From the NCBI RefSeq assembly GCF_036322805.1, contig NZ_AP027272.1, forward strand, positions 1,674,001 to 1,738,000: a stretch of DNA of 64,000 bases. Reading direction: 5' to 3'. Source of the stretch: Planctobacterium marinum. Its GTDB lineage: Bacteria; Pseudomonadota; Gammaproteobacteria; Enterobacterales; Alteromonadaceae. The notes below the pieces were generated by a model. It saw only the letters and a program-made list of their open reading frames with translations. It ran no database searches and was not told where the DNA came from. Below, piece after piece: positions 17,057 to 28,174 of the stretch; the first letter of the stretch is position 1, and the number at the start of each line of letters is the position of its first letter. Position numbers and translations under genes: made by a program.

Positions 17057-17144
17057 TTGCCTCAGTTGGTTAAAAAAACAACTGAGTAAGAGGGGGACTG
17101 TTGCCTCAGTTGGTCAAAAAACCAACTGAGTAAGGGTGTGGCTG
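17057..17144. repeat. 44-bp tandem duplication at the 3' end of the epimerase gene
   Basis: Units 17057-17100 and 17101-17144 share TTGCCTCAGTTGGT, an A-rich centre, CAACTGAGTAAG, and an ACTG or GCTG end. The second unit contains the last codons and stop of the epimerase gene; the first is a decayed copy beyond the stop. Each unit can form a CTCAGTTG/CAACTGAG hairpin, the second with a perfect 10-bp stem. Confidence 0.85.
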
Positions 17145-17965
17145 TTGCCGGGGGCAATGGTCAAAGGGGTAGTGATTGCCGCTTCTACGCAAACAAATTG
17201 TTTGAACTCGGCATTTGGAATGTTTGCTATCGAGGTAACGAGCTTCGCACCGGGATTCCACACTACCAAACTGTCGTGACCGTCAGTTTTAATAAAGGTC
17301 TCAGCGTCGGGTTCTACAATCGTCACATCACTAGCCCGGGTTTCATGGATCCTATCGGTTTCCCCCTCAAACACATAAACAGCCGGCGCTTCAAAGTTAT
17401 CAAAATTGCGTGTCTTATCTCGGTATGTACCGGAAATACCGGTTAATTGGGTGTTATCCAGATTCTCGATTTTAAAATAGGTGTGCAACGCTGCGGTAAT
17501 CTTGAAGGATTTGTTATCAATATTGCTGGTTGTCAGTGACATAGTCAGGTGTTGTCCAATGATCACCTTAAATGACAGTTTCGCCTTGTAAGGAAACCCC
17601 GGCAAGCCATTGCTCTCCAATTTAAACAGCAGTTCAGTTTCATTATTTTGGTTATCTGAAATCTGGTCCAGGCTCCACAGCGAACTTCTGGCATAACCAT
17701 GCGCCGGTAAACCTGTTTGGCCTTCTGGAAACTGGTTGGAAAACCACGGCCAACATATGGGAGTGCCCCCACGAATTGCAGTGTCGCCTTCGAGGCTTGC
17801 CATGGGGCTCATCCAGAGGCGCTCACGTGCATCCTGTTTAGGAATAAATGAATATACATGGGCGCCAAATAGCGATATGGACGCAGTGGCCCATGGATTA
17901 TCAATACTTACAATAACATTGTTTGACTGATTAGTGATTTGACAGTGTTTGGATGTGTTTTGCAT
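17114..17965 (-). CDS. D-hexose-6-phosphate mutarotase (YeaD-like aldose epimerase)
   Basis: This 283-aa cytoplasmic enzyme of the aldose 1-epimerase superfamily should interconvert anomers of glucose-6-phosphate. Signatures are HVYSFIPKQDARERLWMSP, the IRGGTPICWPWF block near residue 65, HGYARSSLW near 88 and HTYFKIENLD near 155. It lies downstream of gapA in the same orientation, as yeaD does in enterobacteria, but a terminator separates them. Its final ten codons lie inside a 44-bp tandem duplication, and the stop codon sits within a hairpin. Confidence 0.88.
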   Translation of the reverse strand: MQNTSKHCQITNQSNNVIVSIDNPWATASISLFGAHVYSFIPKQDARERLWMSPMASLEGDTAIRGGTPICWPWFSNQFPEGQTGLPAHGYARSSLWSLDQISDNQNNETELLFKLESNGLPGFPYKAKLSFKVIIGQHLTMSLTTSNIDNKSFKITAALHTYFKIENLDNTQLTGISGTYRDKTRNFDNFEAPAVYVFEGETDRIHETRASDVTIVEPDAETFIKTDGHDSLVVWNPGAKLVTSIANIPNAEFKQFVCVEAAITTPLTIAPGNSHTLTQLVF

Positions 17966-17999
17966 AACCTGTTAACTTTAAACTATCTACGAATGAATA

Positions 18000-18024
18000 A
18001 AAAAGGCGACCATCGTCGCCTTTT
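18000..18024 (-). terminator. Terminator after gapA
   Basis: AAAGGCGAC / GTCGCCTTT with a 4-nt loop is followed on the minus strand by a run of six T. It ends gapA transcription before the epimerase gene. Confidence 0.85.
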
Positions 18025-18058
18025 CAATCTTTTGTTGCTGATATTCAGCGAAGTCTTC

Positions 18059-19437
<1,379 letters not shown>

Positions 19438-21642
19438 ATGAGCTCATCAGTGCTTGAAAAATTAGTCGAAATTCGCGGAATCGAAACCAATTATGTGGAT
19501 GCTTGGGGGAAACCTGCCATCGTCAGTGATGCCAGTAAGGCAAAATTACTTGAGACCATGGGGTACTCAGTGAGTGACGAGCAAGCGCTGCAATCTGAGT
19601 TAAAGGATTTTGTCGCCAATAACTGGATGCAACCCTTGAATCCCGTGCAGGTAAACCGCATCGGTGAGCCGTTGGTTATCGCGCTGCGCTTGCCTATTGA
19701 ATTGGTTAACGATGACTACACGCTGAAATTCACATTGGAAGATGGCTCCGAGCTTGAACAAGCAATAATCCCAGCTGATGGTGAATTAATTAATGTTGTG
19801 CACATCGATGACGTAGAGTTTCAGGAATACATTATCGACGTAAAACACCAGTTACCTTTGGGTTATCACGATGTGCAGTTGTTAGGTGATGATGGCGATA
19901 AGATTGCTGATATGCGTCAAATCATCGCCCCCAAAGCGTGTTTTAAACCACAAAATATTGCCAATAATGAAAAAGTCTGGGGCTTGAGTGTTCAGCTTTA
20001 TTGTGTGCGCAGTGAAACTAACTGGGGCGTCGGGGACTTCTCTGACTTAACCTATTTAATTAAACAAAGCGGTCGCCAAGGTGCTCAGTTCGTTGGTTTG
20101 AATCCAATCCATGCTTTGTATCCTGCTGATCCTGAGGCCTGCAGTCCGTATGGCCCGTCATCTCGTCGCTGGTTGAACTTTATCTACATTGACGTTAGCA
20201 AGCTGGATGGGTATCAGGACCCATCGGTACAGGAAATTGTTAACGCGCCTGAATTCCAATCAGCCCTACAGCATGTGCGCAACATTGATTATGTGGATTA
20301 TGAAGCTGTAGTGCAGCTGAAACTCAAAGTGCTTAAAGCCATTTTTGAAGTTCAGTGGCAAAAGTCGTTAAGTAAAAACACCAAGCTCAATAAAGTGTTC
20401 AAAGCCTTTATTGAAGAGGGTGGAGAAAGCCTTGCAATGCTCGCTACTTACGATGCCATCCAGGAAAAACTGGCTAATGAAGGCAAGGCATCTTGGGGCT
20501 GGCCAGTATTTCCCTCTGAATTGAGTGAGTTCCACAAGCCTGGCGTAGAGAAGTTTAAAAAAGCCAACAACAAAAACGTCAAATTTTACATGTTTTTACA
20601 ATGGCAAGCGGCACTTCAATTAGATGCGGCGCAATCTACAGCTGTACAGGCTGGAATGAGTATTGGAATTTACCGTGACTTGGCTGTTGGGGTAAGTGAG
20701 GGCAGTGCTGAAATCTGGGGCAACCGCGACCTTTACGTAACTGATGCAAGCGTCGGAGCTCCGCCTGATGTACTTGGGCCTTTAGGACAAAATTGGGGCT
20801 TACCACCAATGGATCCTGAAACGCTATACCAACAAAAGTATCAGCCAATAATCGATTTGTTTAGTTCTAACATGAAGTCTGCTGGTGCGTTGCGCATCGA
20901 CCACGTTATGGCGCTATTGCGCTTGTGGTGGGTGCCTAAAGGTGAAAATGCTAAAGCGGGTGGATATGTGTATTATCCGGTTGATGATTTATTGGGCATT
21001 CTCGCGCTTGAAAGTTGCCGCAATGAAAACCTGGTGATTGGTGAAGATTTGGGCACAGTGCCCGATGAAATCCGCATTAAATTGGCGGAGAACGGTGTGC
21101 ACTCTTACCGTGTGTTTTTCTTCGAACAGGCAAAAGACGGTGGTTTCTACTCACCGCATCATTACCCGGTACAGTCTATGTCTACCCTAACAACTCATGA
21201 TATGCCCACCCTGACTGGATTCTGGCATTGTCTGGATCTGGAAAAGGGTAAAGAGCTGGGTTTGTACCCTAGCGATGAGGTTTTACAGGAGTTGTATAGC
21301 AGCCGTCACGAAAACAAACAGCAAATATTAAATACGTTGCACGGTCATTTCTCTATTCCCGATTGGATGGGCCGTCATGTAGAGCAGGTAGCCATGGTGA
21401 AAGAGCTTAACCACGGCATGCAATACCACATGGCTAAAGGCAGCAGTGCTCTATTGAGCTTGCAATTAGAAGATTGGTTAGAGATGGACAAGCCAGTGAA
21501 TATTCCTGGCACCTTTAAAGAATATCCAAATTGGAAACGGAAATTAACCAGAAATCTTGAGCAGATATTTTCTGATCCGGTATTAAATAGTCTAGCCTTA
21601 GGGTTAACAGAAACCAGGAAAAAAGCATCCAACAACGATTGA
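19438..21642 (+). CDS. malQ: 4-alpha-glucanotransferase (amylomaltase)
   Basis: This 734-aa GH77 enzyme transfers maltodextrin segments between glucans, releasing glucose. Conserved blocks are WGVGDFSDLTYLIKQ near residue 196, the nucleophile region GALRIDHVMALLRLWWVP near 482, and the acid/base region VIGEDLGTVPDEIR near 534. The N-terminal extension of about 170 residues is typical of long proteobacterial MalQ. GGAAG lies upstream of the ATG. It heads a malQ-glgB-glgX run, with glgB 56 bp downstream. Confidence 0.95.
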   Translation: MSSSVLEKLVEIRGIETNYVDAWGKPAIVSDASKAKLLETMGYSVSDEQALQSELKDFVANNWMQPLNPVQVNRIGEPLVIALRLPIELVNDDYTLKFTLEDGSELEQAIIPADGELINVVHIDDVEFQEYIIDVKHQLPLGYHDVQLLGDDGDKIADMRQIIAPKACFKPQNIANNEKVWGLSVQLYCVRSETNWGVGDFSDLTYLIKQSGRQGAQFVGLNPIHALYPADPEACSPYGPSSRRWLNFIYIDVSKLDGYQDPSVQEIVNAPEFQSALQHVRNIDYVDYEAVVQLKLKVLKAIFEVQWQKSLSKNTKLNKVFKAFIEEGGESLAMLATYDAIQEKLANEGKASWGWPVFPSELSEFHKPGVEKFKKANNKNVKFYMFLQWQAALQLDAAQSTAVQAGMSIGIYRDLAVGVSEGSAEIWGNRDLYVTDASVGAPPDVLGPLGQNWGLPPMDPETLYQQKYQPIIDLFSSNMKSAGALRIDHVMALLRLWWVPKGENAKAGGYVYYPVDDLLGILALESCRNENLVIGEDLGTVPDEIRIKLAENGVHSYRVFFFEQAKDGGFYSPHHYPVQSMSTLTTHDMPTLTGFWHCLDLEKGKELGLYPSDEVLQELYSSRHENKQQILNTLHGHFSIPDWMGRHVEQVAMVKELNHGMQYHMAKGSSALLSLQLEDWLEMDKPVNIPGTFKEYPNWKRKLTRNLEQIFSDPVLNSLALGLTETRKKASNND

Positions 21643-21698
21643 GATGCAGGCGGAGTAACCGCCGCTAAATATCCACAATGAGCAAAGCGGGTAGATGA

Positions 21699-23888
21699 AT
21701 GCAATCAGTACAAAAACTTGAAATAGCCAACTGCGGTTCTCCTTTTGAGGTTCTCGGTTTAAAGGAAGAAGAGAAAGGGCAAACTTTAACCGTTTGGAAG
21801 CCTGGTGCTAATGCCGTCAGTATTACTGACCTGCGCACTGGAAAATCCTTAGGTAAAATGAAAGCGGAAGGTACCAAGGGGTTATTCAAAGCTGAGTTAG
21901 AAAGTGCTGAACTATTGGTTTACTCGCTGGAAATTACAACTGCTGAAGGGGACTATTCGCAAATAGATCCATACCAGTTTCAGGAACAAGCTTACCACGC
22001 AGTGCACTTCGTTGATCATCAACCTGAGAACGTTTATAACCAGTTAGGTGCACAAGTTATTGAACTGGATGTGGGGCTGGATAAACCGGTCTCAGGTACT
22101 CGATTTGCCGTTTATGCGCCTAACGCCTCATCCGTAGCCTTGGTAGGGGATTTCAACTGGTGGAATGGCTCATCACACCCGATGCAACGCACCAGCATGG
22201 GCTACTGGGTCTTGTTTGTACCGGGTGTTGATGCCGGTGTTAAGTATAAATTCCAGGTGAAAGACAGTCATGGCAATGACTTGCCACATAAAGCCGATCC
22301 CGTTGGTTTTCAGGCTGAACAATATCCTTCTCATGCATCGGTTGTGTATGATCACGATGCCTATCAATGGCAAGATGATGCCTGGATGAAGCGCGACATG
22401 GGCAATGTATACGAAAAGCCCATGAGTGTTTATGAAGTGCATTTAGGATCCTGGCGCAAGAACACCGATGAAAATGGCCAGCTGACTTATCTATCTTACA
22501 AGGAGCTTTCAGAAAAGCTGATCCCTTATGTCAAAGAGATGGGTTATACCCATTTGGAAGTGTTGCCTGTGCATGAGCATCCGTTTGATGGTTCGTGGGG
22601 GTATCAACCCGTTGGTATGTTCGCACCCACCAGTCGCTTTGGCGATCCGGATGACTTTAAGTATTTCGTGGATCAATGTCACCAAAATGATATCGCCATT
22701 ATTATAGATTGGGTGCCTGCGCACTTTCCGGAAGACGGTCATGGCCTTGCCAGATTTGATGGTACCCATGTATACGAATACGAAGATCCACGCAAAGGTT
22801 GGCATCCGGATTGGAATTCTTGCATCTATGATTTTGGTAAGGATACGGTGAGGCAATTCCTGGTGGCAAATGCCTTGTACTGGGTAGATAAGTTTCATAT
22901 CGATGGCTTACGCGTTGATGCGGTGGCGTCCATGTTGTATCTCGATTATTCGAGAAATGATGGTGAGTGGATACCGAATGTGGATGGTGGCAATAAAAAT
23001 TATGAAGCCATCAGCTTGTTGCAATGGATGAACCGTGAGGTGTATCAAAAGCATCCTCATGCCATCACAATTGCTGAAGAGTCTACTTCCTTCCCCAAAG
23101 TATCACGACCTATCTATGACGGTGGTTTAGGCTTTGGTTTTAAGTGGAACATGGGCTGGATGCACGACACCTTGCATTATATTGCGAAAGACCCTGCCTA
23201 TCGTCGCTACCATCACAATGAAATCACTTTCAGTATGGTTTACGCCTTCGATGAAAACTTTGTCTTACCCATTTCTCATGATGAGGTAGTGCATGGCAAA
23301 GGCTCGTTATTGAGAAAAATGCCTGGTGATGAATGGCAACAGGCTGCTAATCTGCGTCTATATGCTGCGTTTATGTATGCGCACCCTGGCAAAAAGCTTA
23401 ATTTTATGGGCAACGAAATCGCTCAATCTGCTGAATGGAATCACGACTCTTCCATTAATTGGCACTTGCTCGATTACGATAAGCACAAAGGTATTCAGAG
23501 CCTGTATCGGGATCTAAATCACCTCTACAAAGACGAACCTGCCTTACACGAGCAAGATTGTCATCATGAAGGCTTTGAATGGATAGACCATCACAATTCT
23601 GAACAGAGCATTTTATCTTTCGTCAGAAAGTCAAAAGAAGGCAAAGAAAAAGTCTATGTCGTGAGTAATTTCACGCCTATTCCCAGAGAGCATTTCAGGC
23701 TGGGAGTGTTGGACGCAGGGGATTACGAACTACTGTTATCGTCTGATGATGAAAACTACTGGGGTAGCGGTTTTGACTGTGTCAAAAAGGTCAAAGCCGA
23801 TGCGCAACCACACAACGACAGAGAATTTTCAGTGTCCTTGTCATTACCGCCACTGGCAACCTTGTATATCAGGTTTAAATCCTCCTGA
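21699..23888 (+). CDS. glgB: 1,4-alpha-glucan branching enzyme
   Basis: This 729-aa GH13 enzyme makes alpha-1,6 branches in glycogen. It has an N-terminal set of CBM48-type beta domains (ALVGDFNWWNGSSHPM near residue 148), then the TIM barrel with FHIDGLRVDAVASMLYLDYS (nucleophile Asp), ITIAEESTSFPKVSRP (acid/base Glu) and LPISHDEVVHGK. Its TGA overlaps the glgX ATG, so both are translationally coupled. Neither glgC nor glgA is present nearby. Confidence 0.97.
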   Translation: MQSVQKLEIANCGSPFEVLGLKEEEKGQTLTVWKPGANAVSITDLRTGKSLGKMKAEGTKGLFKAELESAELLVYSLEITTAEGDYSQIDPYQFQEQAYHAVHFVDHQPENVYNQLGAQVIELDVGLDKPVSGTRFAVYAPNASSVALVGDFNWWNGSSHPMQRTSMGYWVLFVPGVDAGVKYKFQVKDSHGNDLPHKADPVGFQAEQYPSHASVVYDHDAYQWQDDAWMKRDMGNVYEKPMSVYEVHLGSWRKNTDENGQLTYLSYKELSEKLIPYVKEMGYTHLEVLPVHEHPFDGSWGYQPVGMFAPTSRFGDPDDFKYFVDQCHQNDIAIIIDWVPAHFPEDGHGLARFDGTHVYEYEDPRKGWHPDWNSCIYDFGKDTVRQFLVANALYWVDKFHIDGLRVDAVASMLYLDYSRNDGEWIPNVDGGNKNYEAISLLQWMNREVYQKHPHAITIAEESTSFPKVSRPIYDGGLGFGFKWNMGWMHDTLHYIAKDPAYRRYHHNEITFSMVYAFDENFVLPISHDEVVHGKGSLLRKMPGDEWQQAANLRLYAAFMYAHPGKKLNFMGNEIAQSAEWNHDSSINWHLLDYDKHKGIQSLYRDLNHLYKDEPALHEQDCHHEGFEWIDHHNSEQSILSFVRKSKEGKEKVYVVSNFTPIPREHFRLGVLDAGDYELLLSSDDENYWGSGFDCVKKVKADAQPHNDREFSVSLSLPPLATLYIRFKSS

Positions 23889-25954
23889 TGTCGGCAATTG
23901 AATGGCGAGTTGAAGAGGGGTGTCCTCTGCCCATGGGGGCGACACTTAAAGCCGGTGGTTGTAACTTTGCCTTGCACGCTCCAGAAGCGCAGGCGGTGCA
24001 CTTGTGTTTATTTGATAATCATGAAGTTCAGGTAGCCGAAATTGCACTGCCTAAAAAATCCGGCAAGGTATGGCATGGTTTTTTACCGGGCATTAAAGCG
24101 GGTCAGCTTTACGGTTTCCGACTTTATGGTGAAGAGCAGCCCAAGTTAGGTTTGTGCTTCAACCCTGACAAATTGCTGATAGACCCCTATGCCAGACGAT
24201 TGAACCGCCCTTTGTTCTGGAATAAACAACAGTATCAGGGCGACAGTCAGGCCATGATGCCAAAGTGCGTGGTTATCGAGGATGATTTTGATTGGCAAGG
24301 AGATGCTAAACCCGGTCATCAACTGGCAGACGTAGTTTTATATGAAACTCACGTGAAAGGTTTGACTCAGCTGCATCCTGGTGTACCAAAAGATCTGCGA
24401 GGCACTTATCTGGGCGCATGTAGTCGCCCTGTGATAAAGCATCTGAAAGAACTCGGAATAACAGCCGTGCAGTTTTTGCCGGTTATGACCTCAATGCCCG
24501 AACCTTTTATCACAGAAAAAGGGCTCACAAACTATTGGGGCTACAACACCATTAACTATTTTGCACCGGATGCAAGATATGCCATTGACGATCCTGTCTC
24601 AGAATTTAAAACCATGGTTAAAACCCTCCATCAGGCGGGCATCGAAGTCATCCTGGATGTGGTCTACAACCATACCGCCGAAAGCGGTGATGGAGGGCCA
24701 ACGCTGTCCTTTAAAGGCATCGATAATTCAGCCTTTTATCTGTTTGATATTAACGAACACGGGGCCGTAGATTTTAGTCAATACAGCAATAATTCAGGAT
24801 GCGGTAATAGTGTCGATGTTTCTCACCCTTATGCGATGCGTTTGGTCATGGACTCCTTGCGTTATTGGGTGGCTGAAATGGGGGTTGATGGCTTCCGTTT
24901 TGATTTAGCGGCAAGTCTGGGACGAGATCCCCATGAATTTTCTGCCTCATCAGGTTTTTTCCGGGCATTACGCCAGGACCCTGTGTTACAGCATGTTAAA
25001 CTGATTGCTGAGCCGTGGGATATTGGACACGGTGGCTACAGGCTTGGTCACTTCCCCAGTAACTGGCAAGAGTGTAATGACAAATATCGCGACAATGTCA
25101 GAGCGTTCTGGCGCGGTGATAAAGGCTTAACCAGTGAATTCGCTACGCGATTATTGGGCTCTCGCGATATCTTCAAAAAGGGCCATCGCTCAATTCACTC
25201 TTCGGTGAACTTTGTCTCCTACCACGATGGCTTTACGTTGCACGATTTAGTGACTTATCGCGAAAAACACAATGAAGCGAACGGAGAACAAAATCGCGAT
25301 GGTCACGGCCATAATGTCTCTGAAAATTATGGCGTAGAGGGGGAAACCCGAAAACCAGCTGTTGTGGAGCTGCGAGAACGACAAAAGCGCAATATGTTTG
25401 CGACACTACTGTTGTCCCAGGGCATTCCGCACTTGCTAGGTGGTGATGAACTGAGTCGCACACAGCAGGGCAATAACAACGCTTATTGTCAGGACAATGA
25501 TATAAGCTGGTATAACTGGAAATTAAACGAGCGTAAAAAAGATTTCCTGGCTTTTTGTCAACACGTGGTGGCATTGCGTTCAAATAGTGTGTTATTGCGC
25601 AACCTCAATCTGGAAGACGATAGCTATAGCAATCGCCATAATGTGATCAGTGTCGGTTGGTATCGACCTGATGGCCGACGCAAAGTGGAAGATGATTGGC
25701 ACGATGCCGACAATCAGGCTTTTGCTGTCGAGTTGTTGGGGGGCGATCAGTCAGATGAACATTGGTTATTGTTGTTCAATGCCAGTGATCATGATGTCAG
25801 CTATTGTCTGCCAGAAATTCCCACAAATACCGGCTGGCGACTACAACTAGATACGCGCTACAGTAAACTTAAGGATATGCCGGAAATTTCGGTTACTGGT
25901 CAGTTTTTGCAGTCTGATAAGAGTATCAGTGTTTTCCGTAAGCGAAGAAAATAG
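23888..25954 (+). CDS. glgX: Glycogen debranching enzyme (isoamylase type)
   Basis: This 688-aa GH13 isoamylase-type enzyme hydrolyses alpha-1,6 branches of glycogen or limit dextrin. It has an N-terminal CBM48 domain (GCNFALHAPEAQAVHLCLF), and catalytic blocks VILDVVYNHTAESG, MGVDGFRFDLAASLGRD, LIAEPWDIGHGGYRLG and FVSYHDGFTLHDLVTY. The start codon overlaps the stop of glgB. Together with MalQ and GlgB it forms a glycogen and maltodextrin remodelling unit that can feed glucose to Glk. Confidence 0.95.
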   Translation: MSAIEWRVEEGCPLPMGATLKAGGCNFALHAPEAQAVHLCLFDNHEVQVAEIALPKKSGKVWHGFLPGIKAGQLYGFRLYGEEQPKLGLCFNPDKLLIDPYARRLNRPLFWNKQQYQGDSQAMMPKCVVIEDDFDWQGDAKPGHQLADVVLYETHVKGLTQLHPGVPKDLRGTYLGACSRPVIKHLKELGITAVQFLPVMTSMPEPFITEKGLTNYWGYNTINYFAPDARYAIDDPVSEFKTMVKTLHQAGIEVILDVVYNHTAESGDGGPTLSFKGIDNSAFYLFDINEHGAVDFSQYSNNSGCGNSVDVSHPYAMRLVMDSLRYWVAEMGVDGFRFDLAASLGRDPHEFSASSGFFRALRQDPVLQHVKLIAEPWDIGHGGYRLGHFPSNWQECNDKYRDNVRAFWRGDKGLTSEFATRLLGSRDIFKKGHRSIHSSVNFVSYHDGFTLHDLVTYREKHNEANGEQNRDGHGHNVSENYGVEGETRKPAVVELRERQKRNMFATLLLSQGIPHLLGGDELSRTQQGNNNAYCQDNDISWYNWKLNERKKDFLAFCQHVVALRSNSVLLRNLNLEDDSYSNRHNVISVGWYRPDGRRKVEDDWHDADNQAFAVELLGGDQSDEHWLLLFNASDHDVSYCLPEIPTNTGWRLQLDTRYSKLKDMPEISVTGQFLQSDKSISVFRKRRK

Positions 25955-26013
25955 CTCCAACCGGCAGTGTCACTTGCCTGCCACTGAAACTTTACAGTAC
26001 TTTATGACAACCT

Positions 26014-26033
26014 CTGGCTGCAAATGCAGCCAG
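26014..26033. other. Hairpin between glgX and gnd
   Basis: A perfect 9-bp inverted repeat, CTGGCTGCA / TGCAGCCAG, lies 59 bp after glgX and about 100 bp before gnd. There is no T-run, so it may be a processing or rho-dependent stop signal. Confidence 0.4.
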
Positions 26034-26134
26034 TAAGAGTTATAATGCAACGCCATACACCGCCACTTTCAATAGCACCTCTTTAAGAACACGTTCATCA
26101 TCGGGTGCATCTAATTATTAGGAATGTTCAGAAT

Positions 26135-27661
26135 ATGTCTGATTCGCTTTGTAATATTGGGTTTATTGGCTTGGGTGTCATGGGGAAAAACCTGACACTG
26201 AATCTCGCTGATCACGGTTTTAAAATCGCTTGTTTTGATTTAGACAGTAGCAAAATAGACGACCTTATCGCTACCGATAAGCAAGAAAACCCGGATGGCG
26301 AATCCCGCATAGTAGGTTGTTATTCCTACACAGAGTTATTACAAAAGCTGACCGCTCCTCATCTTATTATTTTGTCAGTGCCCGCTGGTGAGCCGGTTGA
26401 TCATGTTTGCCATCATTTAATTGATGCCGGCATTGAAGCAGATGATATCGTCATTGATACGGGCAACAGTTTGTGGACAGATTCAGTTGCCAGAGAGCAA
26501 AAATACAAAGGTAAATTCATCTTTTTCTCTACCGCAGTTTCCGGTGGTGAAGTGGGCGCGCGGTTTGGTCCGTCTTTGATGCCGTCAGGGGATCCTTACG
26601 CCTGGACTCGAATAGAGCCCGTATTTACCGCAATTGCCGCGAAAGTTGATCCAGACACAGGCAAACCTATCGAATCCAATGTGCCAGGCAAGCCGGTCAA
26701 AGGTGGCGAGTCCTGTGCTACCTATATCGGTCCTATTGGCGCAGGCCACTATGTGAAAATGGTACACAACGGCATCGAATATGCCGATATGCAGTTGATT
26801 TGCGAAGCCTATGACCTAATGCGTACCGGACTTGGGATGAGTACCGCCGAGATTGCAGATATCTTTCGTCAGTGGAATGGCGGCATACTCAATAGTTATC
26901 TTATTGAGATCAGCGCAGAAGTACTCTCAAAAGTAGATGATGACACTCAAAAACCACTGGTGGATTTGATCATGGACAAGGCCGGGCAAAAGGGCACAGG
27001 CCTTTGGACGGCAGTAAGCGCATTACAAGTCGGAGCACCTACACAAACCATCGCTCAAGCGGTATTTGCCAGAAGCCTTTCAAGCCTTAAAAGCGAGCGT
27101 GTGGCCGCTGCAAAAATTCTTTCCGGACCACAGACTGTGACTGTCGCAGAATCGGACAAGCAGGAAGCCATTGATGCATTGAGAGATGCCCTGTATTGCT
27201 CCAAAATTTGTTCTTATGCGCAGGGATTCCAACTAATGGCAATGGCTGCTAAAGAGCACGGTTGGAAATTGGATTTTGCTGAGATAGCTAAAATTTGGCG
27301 AGCGGGTTGCATTATTCGCGCGGTCTTTTTGCAGTCTATTACTAATGCTTACGAACGTGATGATGAACTAGCAAACCTGTTGCTAGACCCGTTTTTTGCC
27401 GAGCAATTGACCAACCTGCAAGGTAGCTGGCGTAAAACCATCGCAGAGGCAACCTTGATGGGCATCCCTTGTGCAGCCATGTCTTCTGCTTTAAATTATT
27501 TTGATTCATATCGACGTGAGACGTTGCCTGCCAACTTATTGCAAGGTCAAAGAGATTATTTTGGTGCTCATACCTATGAGCGCGTCGACAGTGTACCCGG
27601 TAAGAAGTTTCATACAGAATGGAGTATGCCCGGACAGCCCCAAATAAAAATTAAGCGTTAG
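26135..27661 (+). CDS. gnd: 6-phosphogluconate dehydrogenase, decarboxylating
   Basis: This enzyme oxidises 6-phosphogluconate to ribulose-5-phosphate and CO2 with NADP+. I take the ATG at 26135 (508 aa), because MSDSLCNIGFIGLGVMGKNL then begins right at the Rossmann fold and AGGAA lies upstream. An in-frame ATG at 26105 would add ten non-conserved residues. Signatures are STAVSGGEVGARFGPSLMP, GPIGAGHYVKMVHNGIEY near residue 206 and IWRAGCIIRAVFLQ in the helical domain. It gives the cell the pentose phosphate branch beside the Entner-Doudoroff route. Confidence 0.95.
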   Translation: MSDSLCNIGFIGLGVMGKNLTLNLADHGFKIACFDLDSSKIDDLIATDKQENPDGESRIVGCYSYTELLQKLTAPHLIILSVPAGEPVDHVCHHLIDAGIEADDIVIDTGNSLWTDSVAREQKYKGKFIFFSTAVSGGEVGARFGPSLMPSGDPYAWTRIEPVFTAIAAKVDPDTGKPIESNVPGKPVKGGESCATYIGPIGAGHYVKMVHNGIEYADMQLICEAYDLMRTGLGMSTAEIADIFRQWNGGILNSYLIEISAEVLSKVDDDTQKPLVDLIMDKAGQKGTGLWTAVSALQVGAPTQTIAQAVFARSLSSLKSERVAAAKILSGPQTVTVAESDKQEAIDALRDALYCSKICSYAQGFQLMAMAAKEHGWKLDFAEIAKIWRAGCIIRAVFLQSITNAYERDDELANLLLDPFFAEQLTNLQGSWRKTIAEATLMGIPCAAMSSALNYFDSYRRETLPANLLQGQRDYFGAHTYERVDSVPGKKFHTEWSMPGQPQIKIKR

Positions 27662-27673
27662 GTTGTTATAATT

Positions 27674-28063
27674 ATGAAACTGACAGAACAACAATGGCGA
27701 GAAAAGCTTACTCCCGAGGAGTACCGGGTTTGCCGTGAAAAAGGTACAGAGAGACCTTTTACGGGGGAACTTTTGAGTGTTAACGATAAAGGTGAGTACC
27801 TTTGCAAGTGTTGTGGGAATTTGTTGTTTCTGTCAGATCATAAGTTTGATGCTGGATGCGGTTGGCCTTCATTCTATGAAGAGGCCAAAGAGGGCAATGT
27901 CGGCTATCACGAAGACTTAAGTCACGGAATGCAGCGCATTGAGATTGTCTGTAACCATTGTGATGCTCACTTAGGACACGTTTTTCCGGACGGTCCTGCG
28001 CCAACAGGTAAAAGGTATTGTTTGAATTCGATTTCGCTGTCTTTTAAGCCCGAAGATTCCTGA
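27674..28063 (+). CDS. msrB: Peptide-methionine (R)-S-oxide reductase
   Basis: This 129-aa repair enzyme reduces methionine-R-sulfoxide in proteins. It shows the four zinc cysteines as CKCC near residue 45 and CNHC near 94, the GCGWPSF loop near 61, and the catalytic cysteine in RYCLNSISL near 115. No signal peptide is present, so it is cytoplasmic. It follows gnd by 12 bp and may be cotranscribed with it. Confidence 0.96.
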   Translation: MKLTEQQWREKLTPEEYRVCREKGTERPFTGELLSVNDKGEYLCKCCGNLLFLSDHKFDAGCGWPSFYEEAKEGNVGYHEDLSHGMQRIEIVCNHCDAHLGHVFPDGPAPTGKRYCLNSISLSFKPEDS

Positions 28064-28174
28064 TATTTACACCCTGTACAGATATATATACATTCAAGTT
28101 ATAATTTAGAAGAAAAATTATTTTTGTAATTCTCTTTCAATATCATTCTTCCATTTGCTGTCACTAACGAAACC

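Noticed and set aside
17057-17144. Possible CRISPR-like repeat pair
   Set aside because: Only two adjacent units without a spacer between them; it is a tandem duplication of a gene end.
26014-26033. Hairpin between glgX and gnd as an intrinsic terminator
   Set aside because: The stem is good but no T-run follows on either strand, so I list it only as a hairpin.
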